From the NCBI GenBank assembly GCA_023436885.1, contig JAEZHI010000004.1, forward strand, positions 682,001-746,000: a DNA stretch of 64,000 nucleotides, read 5' to 3'. Made by a program: the position numbers and the translations under genes. Positions 41,240 through 50,230 of this stretch are shown one piece after another (the first letter of the stretch is position 1; the number at the start of each line of letters is the position of its first letter). The notes beneath the pieces are model-generated. The model ran no database searches and was not told the origin of the DNA. It saw only the letters and a list, made by a program, of their open reading frames with translations. Source of the stretch: Pseudomonadota bacterium. GTDB taxonomy: Bacteria > Pseudomonadota > Alphaproteobacteria > Rhizobiales > Pleomorphomonadaceae.

Positions 41240-41848
41240 ATGGCCGACAAAGGCTTGATCCATGGACCGCTTGGGACGGGCACGCTTCATATCTGCGTCG
41301 ACATGCAGCGCATGTATGGCCCGGGTTATCCCTGGGCCATGCCATGGATGGAGAGAGTCACGCCGACGATCGAAAAGCTGTGCGAACGGCACGCCGGTCG
41401 CACGCTATTCACCCGTTTCATTCCAGCCGCCCATCCGGGCGAAGGCCGCGGCGTCTGGGCGCGCTATTACCAGCGCTGGGCCGACATCACGCTGGAAAAA
41501 CTCGGGACCGATGCAGTGCGCCTGATCCCGGCGCTCGAGCGCTTCTCGCCCCCAGCCCGCGTTCTCGACAAGCACGTTTACTCACCCTGGACCGAGGGCC
41601 AGCTCGACGGCATGCTGGCGGGATCGGATATCGACACGATCGTTCTTACCGGCGGCGAAACCGACGTCTGCGTGCTGGCCTCGGCTCTTGGCGGTATCGA
41701 CCGGGGCTACCGCGTCGTGCTGGTTGGCGACGCCTTGTGCAGCTTTGTCGACGAAACCCACGACGCGTTGATGGAGCTTTATCTCACCCGCTTCACCGAG
41801 CAGCTCGAGGTCGCAACTGCGTCGGAGGTTCTTGAGAAGTGGCGCTGA
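41240..41848 (+). CDS. cysteine hydrolase (isochorismatase-like)
   Basis: From ATG 41240 (MADKGLIHGPLGTGTLHICV) about 202 residues of the isochorismatase/cysteine hydrolase fold: VDMQRMYGPGYPWAM supplies the catalytic Asp, KHVYSPW the Lys, and LTGGETDVCVLASALG the nucleophilic Cys in TDVCV. A TTG 41225 start would overlap the previous stop. Family members hydrolyse C-N or C-O bonds (nicotinamide, biuret, ureidoacrylate types); the precise substrate is unknown. Follows the alcohol dehydrogenase closely. Confidence 0.88.
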   Translation: MADKGLIHGPLGTGTLHICVDMQRMYGPGYPWAMPWMERVTPTIEKLCERHAGRTLFTRFIPAAHPGEGRGVWARYYQRWADITLEKLGTDAVRLIPALERFSPPARVLDKHVYSPWTEGQLDGMLAGSDIDTIVLTGGETDVCVLASALGGIDRGYRVVLVGDALCSFVDETHDALMELYLTRFTEQLEVATASEVLEKWR

Positions 41849-41924
41849 TCGAACAGCCCGCTTCTACGGAACCGTAACCGAACTTGCGGGTTGAAAGATC
41901 GAACAACGGCCAACGGAGAAAGCC

Positions 41925-42131
41925 ATGACCGCCCGTCTGCAAGAGCTTGAAGACGAGTATCGCGACTATCTCATCGAGAGTGGAGACGCTCCGCCGGATA
42001 TCCTTCGCCTCACCGCCCGTGATTTCGTCAACCGGAACCAAGAACTCGCTCCGCCCGAAGCGCGCCTCGGTGGAGAGCGCTGCGATCCCCGCATCACCGA
42101 AATGGCCGCCCTGATCCCATACCAGTCCTGA
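41925..42131 (+). CDS. small soluble hypothetical protein, 68 aa
   Basis: ATG 41925 with GGAGAAAGCC upstream. The acidic, helical product (MTARLQELEDEYRDYLIESG…) has no cysteine cluster or membrane segment and no recognised domain. It follows the hydrolase by 76 nt and is probably in the same transcript, ended by the terminator at 42186-42226. Composition supports real coding. Confidence 0.68.
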   Translation: MTARLQELEDEYRDYLIESGDAPPDILRLTARDFVNRNQELAPPEARLGGERCDPRITEMAALIPYQS

Positions 42132-42185
42132 CGCCCGCCGAGGCATAGCGACCCCCGCCTTTCAGGCGTTCGCCTCGGCCACCTC

Positions 42186-42226
42186 ATCCCGCGCGCCATC
42201 CGGCCTTCCGGACACGCGGGATTTTC
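42186..42226 (+). terminator. rho-independent terminator
   Basis: ATCCCGCG (42186-42193) pairs with CGCGGGAT (42215-42222), with an inner CCGG/CCGG stem, then TTTTCTTT. It ends the dehydrogenase-hydrolase operon, lying 55 nt after the 68-residue gene. A second inverted repeat GCCGAGGC/GCCTCGGC lies at 42137-42179. Confidence 0.8.
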
Positions 42227-42341
42227 TTTGCTTGAAAGCATCGGGCCGAAAAGTGGAAGCCGGTTTTCGCTAAATCCGATGCAATAACAAAGAACGAGAT
42301 CGTCGTGCATCCGTTTGGAGGCGCGACGATCGAGTATCTGT

Positions 42342-43499
42342 TCAGCCGCTCGGCGACCGCTCGAAGTCAAAAATGCCCTGTGTCGCGAGCGCGGCCGCTC
42401 CCCTCGCCCATGAACCGGGCACCCAGTCCGGCAGGAGCTCGGGCTTGGACATGAATACCCTCTCCTCCATCGCCCGTCGGATCGGCCCGATCAGTGCTTC
42501 ACCGAACTGCACGGCTTCCCCGCCCACGACGATCACTTCGGGGTCGAACAGATTGACCAGATCGGCGAGATGTTGACCTATCCGCGTCCCCGCTTCCTCG
42601 AGAATGGAAACCGCATCCGGGGCACCGGCCTCGACCGCCGAAGCAAAATCCGCTCGTGAGACTGATGCAATACCGCGCCCAGCGCGCCAGATCTCCAGCA
42701 TGTACGGCTCGGCGGCGTGTGCCATCAGGCAACCGTGACGCCCGCACTCACAAAGTCTTCCTCCTGGAACGGAAGTGATATGGCCAAATCTGCCGGCGAC
42801 GTTCCGAGCGCCGCGATAAATTTCGGCATTGATGATCAAGGCCGTACCGATGCCGGTTCCCACAGCGAGCGCGACGAAATTGCGGCGATCACGACCGGCA
42901 CCGAACAGCTTTTGCGCCACAGCGAAGGCGCTGATGTCGTCATCGATCCAGGTAGGCACGTGCACGTGTTCGCCCAGCAATTGGCCAAACGGCAAATCGT
43001 TCCAACCGAAACGGGGGCTCCGGCGACAGATGCCGTTACGGACGTCGACTTCTCCTGGAATGGAAACGCCGATGCCCATCACCTCGGACTGTAGGCGCCC
43101 GCTATCGGCAAGCATCTGGGGCATTACTTCGGAGATCGCCCTGATCATGCCATCCGGACTTGTGTCCGAGATAGGGGCATGCCAGGTCGCAAGAGGGTTG
43201 GTCGCAAGATCGGTCAACACGCAATCTATGCCATCGGCGTTGAGCTTGAAGCCAAAGGCAAGGTGGGCCTCGTAGTTGATATCAATCGGTACTGGCCGTC
43301 GACCGGTCGCCCCTGTCACGGCCTCGCGCTCGACGATAAGCGTCTCTTCCACCAGTTCAGCGACAACGAAGGTCACCGCAGCCGGGCTGAGGCCGGTGAT
43401 CGTGGCGATCTCGGCGCGTGAGATGGGCCCATGGCGGCGCAGCAGATTGAGGATGAGCCGGCGGTTCAGTGCCCGTGATGTACTGGAATTACCCCGCAC
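42342..43499 (-). CDS. ROK family transcriptional regulator
   Basis: A 385-residue XylR/NagC-type repressor. The N-terminal winged helix is evident (LNLLRRHGPISRAEIATITG, LSPAAVTFVVAELVEE). The sugar-kinase-like ROK domain carries VGTGIGTALI, the zinc-binding CECGRHGC and EEAGTRIGQHLADLVNLFDP. GTG 43499 has AGAGG upstream. Divergent from a sugar ABC importer and GH42 beta-galactosidase, which it very probably represses until a sugar ligand, perhaps a galactoside product, binds. Confidence 0.93.
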   Translation of the reverse strand: MRGNSSTSRALNRRLILNLLRRHGPISRAEIATITGLSPAAVTFVVAELVEETLIVEREAVTGATGRRPVPIDINYEAHLAFGFKLNADGIDCVLTDLATNPLATWHAPISDTSPDGMIRAISEVMPQMLADSGRLQSEVMGIGVSIPGEVDVRNGICRRSPRFGWNDLPFGQLLGEHVHVPTWIDDDISAFAVAQKLFGAGRDRRNFVALAVGTGIGTALIINAEIYRGARNVAGRFGHITSVPGGRLCECGRHGCLMAHAAEPYMLEIWRAGRGIASVSRADFASAVEAGAPDAVSILEEAGTRIGQHLADLVNLFDPEVIVVGGEAVQFGEALIGPIRRAMEERVFMSKPELLPDWVPGSWARGAAALATQGIFDFERSPSG

Positions 43500-43701
43500 G
43501 ATGGCCTCTTAGTTTATTTCTTAAATTAATTCTTGGCGCTTCGCCGAAACTAGGCTATCAGATTCCATAAGGCAACCGGGAGAGAGGTTGCTCGCGCGGT
43601 GTTTTCCCGCGCCGGGAGACCAAAAATCAGTCTTGCAGTCATTGAGCTTCGAACGGGACCCCGTTCGAGAACGCCTCATTGTGTCTCGGGAGGAGATTGA
43701 G
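43500..43701. promoter_or_regulatory. divergent promoter region of ROK regulator and sugar operon
   Basis: 202 bp with an AT-rich block at 43511-43533 (TTAGTTTATTTCTTAAATTA and following bases) containing TTTATTT and AAATTAA arms, a form seen in ROK-family operators. It sits about 14 nt upstream of the ROK start, suited to autoregulation. No gene is seen in the interval. Confidence 0.45.
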
Positions 43702-44982
43702 ATGGAAAAACAAACAGGCTCAGGGGCCGGTTTCGGGCTCGCTACGACGCGCCGCCGCTTCATGATCGGGACCGGCGCCGTATTGGCGGGCGGCATGCTC
43801 GCTCGCCCGGCCCTCGCCCAGTCCAAGGAACTGACGATCATTTCCAACATCGGAAATGCCGATCAGCGCGCCGTGTTGCAGCGCCTCGCCGACGAGTATT
43901 CCAAGGCATCCGGCGTGGCCGTCACCATCAACAACATGGACCATGAGGCCCACAAGACCGCCATCCGCAGCTATCTGGTGGTCGGCGCGCCGGATGTCTG
44001 TTTCTGGTTTTCGGGCAATCGCATGAAGGCCTTCGTCAAGCGCGGCCTGTTTGATGACATATCCGATCTCTACGAGCGCGAGGGCTACAAGAATGTCCTC
44101 GGCGCCACTACCGGCGCGTTGACCGCCGACGGCAAGCAATACGGACTGCCACTCGGCGGCATTCTCTGGGGCATGTTCTACCGCAAGGACACCTTCGAGG
44201 AGAAGGGCTGGACTGCGCCTGCGACCATTGAGGAACTGCTGGCGCTCGGCGACAAGGCCAAATCGGCCGGCATGGTGCCCGTCAGCATGGGGACCAAGGA
44301 GATGTGGCCGGCCGCCGGATGGTTCGATCACATGAACCTCAGGATCAACGGCCTCGAAAAGCATCTCGCCCTTATGGACGGCAAGCTCGGCTACACCGAT
44401 CCGTCTCTCAAGCCCGTCTTCGACAAGTGGGAAGAACTGATCCGGGCAGACCTCTTCTCGCCCAACCACACATCCTCGGGCTGGGAACAGGCCGCCGCCG
44501 CGCTGGCCCAGAAGAAGGCCGCCATGATGGATCTCGGCGGCTTCATCAAATACGGCTTCCCACCGGAGGATGTCGACAAGATTGCTTTTGCGCCCTTCCC
44601 GGTGATCGACAAGAGCATCGCCCGCTACGAAGACTTCTCCCTCAATTCGGTGCACATCCCGAAGAACGGCAAGAACAAGGAAAATGCCCGCGACTTCCTG
44701 GCCTACTTCTACAAGCCTGAGAACCTTGCGGCCTTCCTCGAAGCCGAAAGTGCGGTGCCACCCAGAAGCGACTGCCCGCCCAGCAAGGATCCGCTGATCA
44801 ATGCAGCCGTCGCATCGATGAAGACCGTTGCTGGCACGGCCCAGTATTACGACCGCGATACCGATCCGGACATGGCGCAGGAAGGCCTGAAGGGCTTCCA
44901 GGAATTCATGGTCAAGCCCGAACGCCGCGAGCAGATCCTCGAGCGGCTCGAGGGAACGCGGAAGCGCATCTTCAAGGGCTGA
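43702..44982 (+). CDS. ABC sugar importer, solute-binding protein (Tat signal)
   Basis: ATG 43702 has GGGAGGAG upstream. The 426-residue product starts with a twin-arginine-type signal (TTRRRFMIGTGAVLAGGMLA, ending in ALAQ) and has the extracellular sugar-binding family 1 fold: ADQRAVLQRLADEYSKASGV, GLPLGGILWGMFYRKDTFEEKG, TSSGWEQAAAALAQKKAAM. Such proteins bind oligosaccharides in the periplasm. First gene of an operon with two permeases, an ATPase and beta-galactosidase, so a galactoside is the likely ligand. The frame upstream to 43588 is not used. Confidence 0.94.
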   Translation: MEKQTGSGAGFGLATTRRRFMIGTGAVLAGGMLARPALAQSKELTIISNIGNADQRAVLQRLADEYSKASGVAVTINNMDHEAHKTAIRSYLVVGAPDVCFWFSGNRMKAFVKRGLFDDISDLYEREGYKNVLGATTGALTADGKQYGLPLGGILWGMFYRKDTFEEKGWTAPATIEELLALGDKAKSAGMVPVSMGTKEMWPAAGWFDHMNLRINGLEKHLALMDGKLGYTDPSLKPVFDKWEELIRADLFSPNHTSSGWEQAAAALAQKKAAMMDLGGFIKYGFPPEDVDKIAFAPFPVIDKSIARYEDFSLNSVHIPKNGKNKENARDFLAYFYKPENLAAFLEAESAVPPRSDCPPSKDPLINAAVASMKTVAGTAQYYDRDTDPDMAQEGLKGFQEFMVKPERREQILERLEGTRKRIFKG

Positions 44983-45019
44983 CTCTCCAGGCGATCGCGG
45001 CTTCCCCCTCGGTCGCCCA

Positions 45020-45069
45020 TCTCGGGCGAGGACGTCTCCTCCCTCCCCTCCGGAGCGCCTCGCCCGAGA
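45020..45069 (+). other. intercistronic stem-loop after the solute-binding gene
   Basis: TCTCGGGCGAGG (45020-45031) and CCTCGCCCGAGA (45058-45069) form a perfect 12-bp inverted repeat with a 26-nt loop, 38 nt after the solute-binding gene. Such hairpins protect the upstream message and give more binding protein than permease. The following CCTTTCCC is a weak T tract, so partial termination is possible. Confidence 0.75.
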
Positions 45070-45108
45070 CCTTTCCCATCGGTCGCGCAACTCAACGGGA
45101 TTTACCAG

Positions 45109-45993
45109 ATGAGCCAATTTTGGCGGCGCCACCGTCACTGGCTGGCACCTACACTCTTCATCCTACCCGGCGCCTTGCTGTTCGGCATCGTGATCATCCT
45201 GGCCTCGGTCCAGACGATCTGGGTTTCCTTCTTCGACTGGGACGGCGTCGGCCCGATGCAATGGGTCGGGCTTGCCAATTACGAACAGCTCGCCGCCGAC
45301 CCGCAGTTCTATGTCTCACTCAAGAACAACGTGATCTGGCTGATCATGTTCATGCTGGCCCCACCGGTGGGGCTGGCACTCGCCTTGCTGCTCAACCAGG
45401 CGATCGCCGGCATGAAGTTCCTGAAATCGCTATTCTTCGTGCCGCTTGTGCTGGCCTCGGTGACCGTCGGCGTCGTTTTCACCTGGGTTTACGATCCGAC
45501 CTTCGGACTGCTGCAGCTGATTTATGGCTGGTTCGGTGCCACTGCGCCAGCCCTGCTCTCCGACGAACATCTCGTAAGCTTCGCAGTGGTGATCGCAGCT
45601 CTCTGGCCCCAGATCGCCTTTTGCCTTGTGCTGTTCCTTGCCGGCCTCAACAACCTCAATGAGGACTTGATCGGCGCCGGACGGGTCGACGGAGCACGCG
45701 GCTTTGCCATGCTGTTGCACGTCGTTCTGCCGCAACTTCGCGAAGTGAGCTTCATCGCACTCGCCGTCACCGTCATCGGCGCCCTGCGCTCGTTCGACAT
45801 GGTGGCCGTCATGACGTCCGGAGGCCCGTTCGGTTCCTCCAGCGTTCTCGCCTATCAGATGTACGAGCAGTCGATCTTCTCCTACCGCTTCGGCTACGGC
45901 GCCGCCATCGCGACCGTGTTGTTTGCCGTCATGGCCATGTTCATCGCCTGGTACCTGCGCACGCTGCTCCGTCCGGAACAGGAGACCGCCTGA
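45109..45993 (+). CDS. ABC sugar importer permease (MalF/UgpA type)
   Basis: A 294-residue inner-membrane protein with six predicted helices, starting MSQFWRRHRHWLAPTLFILP. The ATPase-contact EAA loop is visible as EDLIGAGRVDGARGFAML. FFDWDGVGPMQWVGLANYEQ is the usual MalF-like periplasmic segment. Stop and the next start share one base (TGATG). Works with the second permease and ATPase. Confidence 0.94.
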   Translation: MSQFWRRHRHWLAPTLFILPGALLFGIVIILASVQTIWVSFFDWDGVGPMQWVGLANYEQLAADPQFYVSLKNNVIWLIMFMLAPPVGLALALLLNQAIAGMKFLKSLFFVPLVLASVTVGVVFTWVYDPTFGLLQLIYGWFGATAPALLSDEHLVSFAVVIAALWPQIAFCLVLFLAGLNNLNEDLIGAGRVDGARGFAMLLHVVLPQLREVSFIALAVTVIGALRSFDMVAVMTSGGPFGSSSVLAYQMYEQSIFSYRFGYGAAIATVLFAVMAMFIAWYLRTLLRPEQETA

Positions 45994-46844
45994 TGTATCC
46001 ACGTCCCATTCCGGAAACCGCCCGTACGACGCGCATTGCCTACGTCGCTTTGGTGACGGTGGTGCTCGTCCTCTGGCTGCTGCCGCTCGCCACGGTCATG
46101 CTGACCTCGCTCCGTTCGTTCGAGGAGGTGATGGCCGGCAACTACTGGGGATGGCCCAAGTCGTTCAATTTCATCGAGAACTACACGGCCGTCTTCAAGC
46201 AGACGGCACTGGCCCGCTATTTCGTCAACAGCCTGATCGTGACGCTGCCCTCGGTCATCGGCGTGCTGATCCTGTCGACGCTGACCGGCTACGTGCTGTC
46301 GCGCCATCGTTTTCCGGGCAACCGGCTCGTCTTCGCGCTGTTCGTAGGCGGCAACTTCCTGCCGGCGCAGATCATGATGATCCCGGTGCGCGACTTGATG
46401 GTCGGCCTTGGTCTCTATGACACCTATCTGGCGCTGATCATCTTCCATACGGCGTTTCAGACCGGCTTTGCCACGCTGTTCATGCGCAACTTCATCGCGG
46501 CACTGCCAGACGAGCTGTTCCAGGCCGCCCGTGCGGAAGACGCCTCCCCATGGCAGACGCTTTGGCACGTAGTAGTGCCGCTGATCCGCCCGGCCCTCGC
46601 GGCATTGGCCATCCTCACTTTCACCTTCGTCTGGAACGACTACTTCTGGGCGATCGTGCTGACGCAGAGCGATGCCGTGAAGCCAGTCACCGCCGGCCTA
46701 AACAATCTGCGTGGCGAGTGGACCTCCGCCTGGAACCTTGTGGCAGCAGCCACGATCATGGTCGCGATTCCTCCCGTCGCAATGTTCTTCCTGATGCAGC
46801 GTCACTTCATCGCCGGCCTGACCATGGGCGCGGTGAAAGGCTGA
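45993..46844 (+). CDS. ABC sugar importer permease (MalG/UgpE type)
   Basis: A 283-residue permease with six helices. The EAA loop reads DELFQAARAEDASPWQTLWH followed by VVVPLIRPA. The N-terminus (TRIAYVALVTVVLVLWLLPL) is the first helix and SLRSFEEVMAGNYWGWP the usual loop. ATG 45993 overlaps the previous stop. Pairs with the permease at 45109. Confidence 0.94.
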   Translation: MYPRPIPETARTTRIAYVALVTVVLVLWLLPLATVMLTSLRSFEEVMAGNYWGWPKSFNFIENYTAVFKQTALARYFVNSLIVTLPSVIGVLILSTLTGYVLSRHRFPGNRLVFALFVGGNFLPAQIMMIPVRDLMVGLGLYDTYLALIIFHTAFQTGFATLFMRNFIAALPDELFQAARAEDASPWQTLWHVVVPLIRPALAALAILTFTFVWNDYFWAIVLTQSDAVKPVTAGLNNLRGEWTSAWNLVAAATIMVAIPPVAMFFLMQRHFIAGLTMGAVKG

Positions 46845-46869
46845 TCCTCTACATTCAAAGGATGCCCCC

Positions 46870-48006
46870 ATGGCGAGCGTCGAAATTCAAAACGTCGAGA
46901 AACACTATGGCGGTTTCCACGCCCTCAGAGATATCAACCTCAGCATCGACGAGGGCGAGTTCATCGTCATGGTGGGCCCGTCCGGCTGCGGCAAGTCGAC
47001 CCTTCTGAAGACCATTGCCGGCCTCGAGACAGTGACCTCGGGTGAACTGCGGATCAAAGGCCGCGACGTCACCCATCTTGAGCCGGGTGACCGCGGCATT
47101 GCCATGGTCTTCCAATCCTACGCGCTCTATCCCCACATGACCGTGGAAGAGAACATGGGCTTCGGGCTCAGGATGGCCAAACGCCCCAAAGCCGAAATCG
47201 ACGCCGCCGTGGGCCGCGCGGCGCATATCCTGCGGCTTGAGGAACAGCTGCAGAAATTTCCCAAGCAGCTTTCCGGCGGCCAGCGCCAACGAGTTGCGAT
47301 CGGCAGAGCCATCACACGCTCGCCCGATGTCTTTCTGTTCGACGAACCGCTGAGCAATCTCGACGCGGCACTCCGGACCCAGATGCGCGTCGAGCTTTCG
47401 ACCCTGCATGCCAGGCTCGGCTCCACCATGATCTATGTGACGCACGATCAGGTTGAGGCGATGACGATGGCGAGCCGCATCGTCGTGCTTAATGGTGGAA
47501 AGATCGAGCAGATCGGTGCACCACTCGAACTTTATGCCAACCCAGACAACCTTTTCGTCGCCGGATTCCTCGGTGCTCCGCGCATGAACTTTGTCGCCGG
47601 TGAAGTAGCGTCCACCAACGGCAGAAGCGCCTCGATTATGTGCGGCGGCAATCTGAGGGTCGATTTCGATGACCTAACGAGAACGCCAACCGTTGGAGAT
47701 CGCGTCACGCTCGGCATTCGGCCGGAAAGGCTTCGCATTGGCGATCCAAGCGCGGGTACGAGTTTTGCTGCTCGCGTCAGGCTGACCGAATACCTCGGCC
47801 GAGAAACCATCATTTATGCCGACGCAGGCTCCCTCGCGACGTCCGGCTCAGATAGCGGCACGGGAGTTTTCACTGTTCAGATCGGCGATATAGAGCCCTT
47901 CATACCTGACACGCCTGTTTCGATCGGTTTCGACGCCGACGCAGCCTATCTCTTTGCCTCCGATGGCAAAACGCTCTCCGCAGCCAAGCCCGTCACCAAG
48001 ACCTGA
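46870..48006 (+). CDS. ABC sugar importer ATPase (MalK/UgpC type)
   Basis: A 378-residue ATPase: Walker A GPSGCGKST near 37, Q-loop VFQSYALYPHMTV, signature LSGGQRQRVAIGRA, Walker B VFLFDEPLSNLD and H-loop VTHDQ. The C-terminal 130 residues form the TOBE/OB regulatory domain (NPDNLFVAGFLGAPRMNFV…, LGIRPERLRIG). ATG 46870 has AAAGGA upstream, 26 nt after the permease. Energises uptake of the sugar bound by the 43702 product. Confidence 0.96.
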   Translation: MASVEIQNVEKHYGGFHALRDINLSIDEGEFIVMVGPSGCGKSTLLKTIAGLETVTSGELRIKGRDVTHLEPGDRGIAMVFQSYALYPHMTVEENMGFGLRMAKRPKAEIDAAVGRAAHILRLEEQLQKFPKQLSGGQRQRVAIGRAITRSPDVFLFDEPLSNLDAALRTQMRVELSTLHARLGSTMIYVTHDQVEAMTMASRIVVLNGGKIEQIGAPLELYANPDNLFVAGFLGAPRMNFVAGEVASTNGRSASIMCGGNLRVDFDDLTRTPTVGDRVTLGIRPERLRIGDPSAGTSFAARVRLTEYLGRETIIYADAGSLATSGSDSGTGVFTVQIGDIEPFIPDTPVSIGFDADAAYLFASDGKTLSAAKPVTKT

Positions 48007-48021
48007 CAAGGAATTCCTGAA

Positions 48022-50160
48022 ATGAAACTCGCATCCCCGGCGCCGCTGTCGGTATGGCGCCCGCTCGCCCTCGACGACTTCCTTGTCGGCGCCCCCCACT
48101 ATCCCGAACATGTCGACGAAAGCTACTGGCAGCGCGATGCTGAAAGGATGTCAGCCGCCGGCTTCAATACCGTGCGCATGGGCGAGTTTGCCTGGCATCT
48201 CCTCGAGCCACGTGAGGGCGTGTTCGATTTCTCGCTATTCGACCGGGCGATCGCGATCCTAGGGCAACAGGGCGTCAATACGATCTTCTGCACGCCCACA
48301 GCGACACCGCCGCGCTGGCTAACCGCCACCTATCCGGAAGTGCTGCGCGTCGACGAACTGGGCCGCACCGCGCGCCACGGCTCGCGCCAGCACGCCGACA
48401 CGGCAAGCCCCGTCTACCGGATGCACAGCCAGCGGATCACCAAGGCGCTGGCGGAGCACTACCGCGACAATCCGCATGTGATCGGCTGGCAGACCGACAA
48501 CGAACTCAACACCACCGTGTCCACTTCCTATTCGGAGGCGACGCTGCGGGAGTTCCGGCGCTATCTTCGCAATCGCTATGCGACGATCGCCGATCTCAAC
48601 TTCGCCTGGGGCGGTGATTTCTGGGCACTGGCCTACGACGACTTCGACCAAGTCTTGCTGCCGCTCTCAGGCGCGCCCGGACATCCGTCACCCGGCCACG
48701 TTCAGGACTTCCATCGCTTTCTGGCCGCTGCCACGGCGGCTTTCCAGCACGACCAGGTCGAGATCCTGCGCGCCACCAATCCCAACTGGTTCATTTTCCA
48801 TAACCTCGGTCGCTTAGTGGACATCGATTTCCGCGGACAGTTCGGACAGGACCTCGACTTCCTCGGGTTCGATATCTACCCGATGCTCTACGACGAAATG
48901 CAGCGCACCGGTGGCCATGCGGCGACCCAGGCCCTGCACCTCGACGTTTGCCGCGGCTTCACCGGCAACTTCATCGTTCCGGAACAGGCATCGGGCTTTG
49001 GCAGCCAGCCGACATTCTCGACCATGACGCCGGAACCCGGTGAGATGCGCCGCATGGCCATGAGCTCGGTGGCACGCGGTGCCGACGGCCTGATGTTCTT
49101 CCGCTGGCGCCCGGCGCATTTCGGCGCCGAGATCTACTGGATGGGCATCATCGACCATGACGACGTGCCTCGCCGGCGCTACGAGGAAGCGGCTCGCTTT
49201 GCCTCCGACATCGCCCGGATCAAGTCCGATCTGCTCGGCACGTCGGTTCGCATGGATGTCGGAATCGCCGGTGCCGACTTCGACAACCAGGAAGCATACA
49301 AGACCTATCCGATCGGCATGCCGAGCCCGCTCGAAGACGCGATCCGGCTGCACCGCTATTGCTACAAGAATGGCGTTGCCTGCGGCTTCATCCATCCCGA
49401 GGACGACCTCTCGCGCCTCAAGCTGCTCTATATCCCCCACTGGATGATGTGGAAGCCGGAATGGAACGAGCGGGTGGAAGCCTTCGCGAAGGCCGGCGGC
49501 ACGCTGGTGGTCGGCGCCCTGACCGGCACACGCGATGTCAACAACCACATCATCAGGACCATGGCGCCCGGCCCTGAGCTATCCAAGCTCTGCGGCGTCC
49601 GGGTCGAGGAGTTCGGCCGGGTTGCCGAGGCGGGCTCAGATGGTCTCTTCGCGCTTCAAGCCACAGAATGGGGATTGCACAAGCCCGCGCAACAGCTTCC
49701 TGCCGGATCCACCGAACGGCGCTACCGCTTCACGCTCGGCAACCGGGAGCATGAATCAGCCCACCTCTACGAGCTGTTGCAGGCCGACGCCGATGTCGAG
49801 GTGTTGGGGCAATGGAGTAATCGTTTTGCCAATGGCCGGCCGGTAGTCACAAGCCGCAAGATGGGCGCGGGACGAGCCGTCTACGTCGGTACATATCTGA
49901 CGGACACGCTGGTGGAAGGGCTTGCCGACCAGCTGTTCCCAACTGCCGGCGTCGCCCCCCTGTTCCCGGACCTGCCGGCAAACGTCGAAGTCACGATGCG
50001 AGAAGCACACGGCCGCAAGCTGCTCTTCGTCCTCAACACCGACGCCGAGCCCGTGACCGTCTCACACGTGCCACGAGGCGTCGACCTACTGACCGGACAA
50101 ACGGCCGATGGCGCTCTTAGGCTCGAGTCATATGGTTGCGCCGTCATAAAGTTGGCATGA
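48022..50160 (+). CDS. GH42 beta-galactosidase
   Basis: A 712-residue cytoplasmic glycoside hydrolase 42. The N-terminal TIM barrel has PHYPEHVDESYWQRDAERMS, FNTVRMGEFAWHLLEPREG, the acid/base Glu in IGWQTDNELNTT and the nucleophile region GNFIVPEQASGFG. The trimerisation domain (FAKAGGTLVVGALTGTRDVN) and a small C-terminal beta domain follow. No signal peptide, so it splits galactosides brought in by the adjacent ABC importer. It is the last gene of the operon and is followed by a terminator. Confidence 0.95.
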   Translation: MKLASPAPLSVWRPLALDDFLVGAPHYPEHVDESYWQRDAERMSAAGFNTVRMGEFAWHLLEPREGVFDFSLFDRAIAILGQQGVNTIFCTPTATPPRWLTATYPEVLRVDELGRTARHGSRQHADTASPVYRMHSQRITKALAEHYRDNPHVIGWQTDNELNTTVSTSYSEATLREFRRYLRNRYATIADLNFAWGGDFWALAYDDFDQVLLPLSGAPGHPSPGHVQDFHRFLAAATAAFQHDQVEILRATNPNWFIFHNLGRLVDIDFRGQFGQDLDFLGFDIYPMLYDEMQRTGGHAATQALHLDVCRGFTGNFIVPEQASGFGSQPTFSTMTPEPGEMRRMAMSSVARGADGLMFFRWRPAHFGAEIYWMGIIDHDDVPRRRYEEAARFASDIARIKSDLLGTSVRMDVGIAGADFDNQEAYKTYPIGMPSPLEDAIRLHRYCYKNGVACGFIHPEDDLSRLKLLYIPHWMMWKPEWNERVEAFAKAGGTLVVGALTGTRDVNNHIIRTMAPGPELSKLCGVRVEEFGRVAEAGSDGLFALQATEWGLHKPAQQLPAGSTERRYRFTLGNREHESAHLYELLQADADVEVLGQWSNRFANGRPVVTSRKMGAGRAVYVGTYLTDTLVEGLADQLFPTAGVAPLFPDLPANVEVTMREAHGRKLLFVLNTDAEPVTVSHVPRGVDLLTGQTADGALRLESYGCAVIKLA

Positions 50161-50177
50161 CGGCAGATTGTTCCTTG

Positions 50178-50202
50178 CCTCCCGGATTAGCCGGGAGGTT
50201 TC
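50178..50202 (+). terminator. terminator of the sugar operon
   Basis: CCTCCCGG (50178-50185), loop ATTAG, CCGGGAGG (50191-50198), then TTTC. A perfect 8-bp stem 17 nt after the beta-galactosidase stop. It also lies just past the end of the convergent SDR gene. Confidence 0.75.
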
Positions 50203-50230
50203 GGGCAGATCGGACCCGATAAACGTAGGC

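Noticed and set aside
43720..45138. 472-codon open frame on the minus strand opposite the sugar-binding protein
   Set aside because: Antisense to a clear solute-binding protein, no recognisable features.
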